6,521 nt of DNA, from the NCBI GenBank assembly GCA_020344435.1, contig CP070826.1, positions 1,066,799 to 1,073,319 of the forward strand, read 5' to 3'. The number at the start of each line of letters is the position of its first letter. Positions within the stretch are counted from its first letter, which is position 1. This stretch comes from Candidatus Bathyarchaeota archaeon (GTDB taxonomy: Archaea > Thermoproteota > Bathyarchaeia > Bathyarchaeales > Bathyarchaeaceae). The translations under genes and the position numbers were made by a program. The notes below the pieces were generated by a model. The model was given only the letters and a program-made list of their open reading frames with translations. It did no database searches and was not told where the DNA came from. Positions 4,483 through 6,521 of the stretch are shown one piece after another.

Positions 4483-5778
4483 TTAGGATATACCCTTTCT
4501 CTGCTTAGGAATCTTCTCATATTCCTTCCCGTCGATTATTTCTTTGAGGCCCTGGATTATCTGCCATACTTCGTCGTAGCGGTTGTACAATGGTATGGGT
4601 GCAATCCTTATGATGTTGGGTGGACGGAAGTCCGAGATCACTCCTTTGATGCGGAGAGCTTCGCTGATCCTCATGGCTTCTCTATGCTCAACAGCCACAT
4701 GTCCTCCTCTTCTCTCCTCTTCTCTCGGAGTGCCAACTCCAAAATTGTATGGGTGTTTGGAAAGCAATTCATCAATCAAATACATGAGATAAGAAGTCAG
4801 CTGCAGCGATTTCTGCCTGATACTTTCTATTCCCACTTCCAGTAGCATCTCTAGAGCGCCTTCGAGCGGCGCGGAACTGAGGATTGCAGGAGATGATATC
4901 TGCCATCCGCCAGCGTTTCTGGCGTGCTCAAACTCCAAGCTCAAATCGAACTGTTTGTTTTTTACGTAGCCAAACCAGCCTGCTAGGGCAGGTTCAAGGT
5001 CGAAATGTTCTTTGTTCAAGTATAGGAAGGCAGTGCTGCCTGGTCCACCGTTCAAGTATTTGTAGCTACACCAAACTGCGAAATCAACATTCCACCTGTC
5101 CAGGTAGTGTGGCACGACGCCTACGGAATGCGAGCAGTCGAAGCCTATATGTACGCCTCTCTTGTGCGCCTCTTCAGCAAGGTACCTCATGTCAAGAAGC
5201 TGCCCCGATCGATAAAGTACTGATGGAAGAAGCGCCAGGCAGACATTCTCATCCATTAACGCAACGATGTCATCCTCGTCTAGGAAGCGGCCGTCACGGC
5301 TTCTGGCAAGAACCAAGATGTCCCGGGCGTTGGGCTGCCTGAGTTTGGCAATGCTTCCTAAGGCGTAGATATCAGTTGGAAAAGTGAGTTCATCTGCAAG
5401 TATTCTCCTTCTCTTGGATCTTGGCTTGTAGAACGTGTTTATAATGGAGTGAATGTTGACCGTGGTCGTTCCGGTGGCCACAACTTCTCTGGGGCTGGCG
5501 CCAACAAGCTTCGCACATTTAGCCCCGAGTTCCTCAGCAAGGTAGAACCATGGCTGCTTTGCCTCAAGCCATCCCTGTATGCCAAGGGTCTTCCATTCAT
5601 CCAACACTCTGAGAACTGAACTCTCAGAAGCCCTAGACAATAAGCCGAGGGAATTTCCATCCATGTATATCGATCCGTCCGGAATGTAGAAACGGGCTCG
5701 CAAGCCTGCGAGAGGGTCTGCTGAATCAAGCCTTTTCGCGAAATCTTCGCCCATTTCGAACTTGTCAGTAACCATCAT
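4483..5778 (-). CDS. kynU: Kynureninase
   Basis: A PLP-dependent, fold-type I cytosolic enzyme that cleaves L-kynurenine to anthranilate and L-alanine (or 3-hydroxykynurenine to 3-hydroxyanthranilate) in tryptophan catabolism. The 431-residue length is typical. Family hallmarks are present in order: YMDGNSLG (38-45), TGTTTVN (102-108) for phosphate binding, FPTD (133-136) whose Phe stacks on PLP, FDCSHSVG (213-220) with D214 contacting the pyridine nitrogen, and CSYKYLNGGPGS (237-248) with K240 as the Schiff-base lysine. GWFGY (267-271) and a C-terminal domain ending in IRIAP.PLYN follow. The gene starts with two consecutive ATG codons (5778 and 5775); GAGAGGCG is a moderate ribosome binding site about six bases upstream. 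No tryptophan dioxygenase, formamidase or anthranilate gene is beside it, so it appears to be a single transcription unit. The frame is intact. Confidence 0.95.
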   Translation of the reverse strand: MMVTDKFEMGEDFAKRLDSADPLAGLRARFYIPDGSIYMDGNSLGLLSRASESSVLRVLDEWKTLGIQGWLEAKQPWFYLAEELGAKCAKLVGASPREVVATGTTTVNIHSIINTFYKPRSKRRRILADELTFPTDIYALGSIAKLRQPNARDILVLARSRDGRFLDEDDIVALMDENVCLALLPSVLYRSGQLLDMRYLAEEAHKRGVHIGFDCSHSVGVVPHYLDRWNVDFAVWCSYKYLNGGPGSTAFLYLNKEHFDLEPALAGWFGYVKNKQFDLSLEFEHARNAGGWQISSPAILSSAPLEGALEMLLEVGIESIRQKSLQLTSYLMYLIDELLSKHPYNFGVGTPREEERRGGHVAVEHREAMRISEALRIKGVISDFRPPNIIRIAPIPLYNRYDEVWQIIQGLKEIIDGKEYEKIPKQRKGIS

Positions 5779-5850
5779 CCACGCCTCTCATATGATCTAT
5801 AGTCCAGAACTTTCCTCTTAAGGTGATGGGACGTTCGTATGCCTAACAAA

Positions 5851-5867
5851 CTACTATATTTTTGGTC
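5851..5867 (-). promoter_or_regulatory. BRE/TATA promoter of kynU
   Basis: The minus strand reads GACCAAAAATATAGTAG, a BRE-like CCAAA joined to an AT-rich AAATATAG box. Transcription would start near 5832, leaving a leader of about 50 bases before the ATG at 5778. It is the best-looking TATA element in the window. Confidence 0.55.
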
Positions 5868-5920
5868 AGTGGCCGATATGCGTGGATAGCTACTTTCCAA
5901 GACTGGGTGTAGTCTGGTGA

Positions 5921-6037
5921 CTAGATTTTCGGGCTTTTCACAATCAGGTGAATATGCTGGTTCGGCGGCAAGTTGACATCAACGTCAAACGCTTGGTTCT
6001 TTTGACTGTATAACTGTGGTGCATCTTTCATAGCCAT
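5921..6037 (-). CDS. Possible 38-residue peptide between kynU and the Fe-S protein
   Basis: A minus-strand frame from ATG 6037 to TAG 5921 encodes a soluble-looking peptide: MAMKDAPQLYSQKNQAFDVD, then VNLPPNQHIHLIVKSPKI. It has balanced charged and hydrophobic residues, not the skewed composition of most chance frames, and GGGTGGAT about 6 bases upstream resembles a Shine-Dalgarno site. An in-frame TTG at 6067 would give 48 residues. It lies 40-odd bases after the Fe-S protein stop on the same strand and could be co-transcribed. No family is recognised. It may be a small gene, a fragment of a longer lost gene, or chance. The rest of the 299-base gap holds the kynU promoter and nothing else I can support. 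Confidence 0.3.
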   Translation of the reverse strand: MAMKDAPQLYSQKNQAFDVDVNLPPNQHIHLIVKSPKI

Positions 6038-6077
6038 TTGGGCATCCACCCGTGTTCCACAGTTCAAGTGGCGGTCA

Positions 6078-6521
6078 TTAGGGCAAGTCAGTTTTAGGTT
6101 TCAAGAGGGCTCTCAAATTTCTTGTAAGAATCGGAAACGCATCCTTCGATTGGGTGGGATAGAACTCTCTGAGTTTGCGGGATAAGGAATCTAGTAGTTT
6201 CTTGTTGGGTGCTCCTTTCAATATCTTTTCAGTCTCTTCCTCAGTTACGTCTTCAAGCTTTCCCGTCAATCTAACAGCTTCTTGATTGGCTGGGCAATTC
6301 AATTGGCATTTCATACAGCCCATCAACGCGTTATGTGCGTCAGCGCCAATCCATTCTGGAAATCTACCCTCAATTTCGTTATATAACGGAAGACATTTGC
6401 CCGCATCAATCACGAAATTCTCTTCAGTAATGCAGTTAGAAGGACAGTGGCTCATGCAGATTCTGCAGTCCCTGCATTCTTCCATCATCCCTATCTCAGT
6501 CCAGTTATCCTCCTTGAACCG
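6078..6521 (-). CDS. C-terminal part of a protein with a QueG-like double [4Fe-4S] domain
   Basis: The frame is open to the window edge (first visible residues RFKEDNWTEIG), so the ATG at 6488 need not be the start and the N-terminal part lies outside; 147 residues are visible. Counting from the ATG at 6488, the Cys pattern is C5..C8..C11...C15-P, C32 after DAGK, then C58..C61...C65-P (GCMKCQLNCPANQ). This is the arrangement of the double-cluster domain of epoxyqueuosine reductase (QueG) and related oxidoreductases: C5, C8 and C11 with C65 for one cluster, and C15, C32, C58 and C61 for the other. C19 is extra. The IG.DAHNALMGC stretch also follows the QueG-like pattern. The C-terminal 65 residues are charged and without motif. 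It is probably electron transfer in the cytosol. True QueG would need the cobalamin-binding N-terminal domain, which is not in view; a corrinoid reductase or other Fe-S protein is equally possible. Confidence 0.75.
   Translation of the reverse strand, partial: RFKEDNWTEIGMMEECRDCRICMSHCPSNCITEENFVIDAGKCLPLYNEIEGRFPEWIGADAHNALMGCMKCQLNCPANQEAVRLTGKLEDVTEEETEKILKGAPNKKLLDSLSRKLREFYPTQSKDAFPILTRNLRALLKPKTDLP

Noticed and set aside
4884..5342. 152-codon plus-strand frame
   Set aside because: It is antisense to kynureninase and rich in Ser, Arg and Cys. The opposite strand has an unmistakable enzyme.
5969..5995. Inverted repeat CAAG-TTGAC ... GTCAA-CTTG in the kynU upstream gap
   Set aside because: The arms are short with a three-base bulge, and the bases coincide with the Val-Asp-Val-Asp codons of the candidate peptide. 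It is likely incidental.

Overview
This window looks like archaeal chromosome, with moderate GC (roughly 45% by eye). The evidence is: TATA-box/BRE-like elements upstream of several genes; GGTGA or GGAGGTGAT Shine-Dalgarno sites; a tRNA gene with no encoded CCA; oligo-T stretches after genes; and archaeal-type families (ComB, a short winged-helix regulator, a PIN-like DUF5615 protein). The phylum cannot be fixed from sequence reading alone. The style resembles uncultured lineages such as Bathyarchaeia or Asgard archaea, but that is a guess.

Left part, plus strand (1-2744). The window opens with the tail of a small membrane protein. It is followed by comB (2-phosphosulfolactate phosphatase, a coenzyme M pathway step) and an 84-residue winged-helix DNA-binding protein. 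Next come about 660 bases with no intact gene. They hold what look like decayed coding remnants on both strands, including a plus-strand frame interrupted by TAA. A PIN-like DUF5615 gene (TTG start, good ribosome binding site) and a 65-residue basic protein of unknown function complete this part. The last codons of the small protein form a perfect 8-bp hairpin.

Middle (2745-3783). There is a complete tRNA-Ala(UGC) gene with the G3:U70 identity pair. It is followed after only 49 bases by a TraX-family membrane protein that has no visible promoter of its own. The TraX gene converges on the next gene, and the 94 bases between them carry T-rich tracts for both strands.

Right part, minus strand (3784-6521). 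A secreted protein with a clear signal peptide and a perfect Shine-Dalgarno site is split by a one-base frameshift near its C-terminus; the reading frame downstream is plainly still coding. Upstream lie kynureninase (kynU, complete, catalytic residues present), a possible 38-residue peptide gene, and the C-terminal part of a protein with a QueG-like double [4Fe-4S] domain that runs off the window edge.

The genes do not form one pathway. Most appear to be single-gene transcription units with their own promoters. I found no CRISPR array, insertion sequence, prophage module or convincing new multi-gene system. The points most worth checking are the frameshifted secreted protein and its structured leader, the tRNA-TraX arrangement, and the decayed region between the winged-helix gene and the DUF5615 gene.
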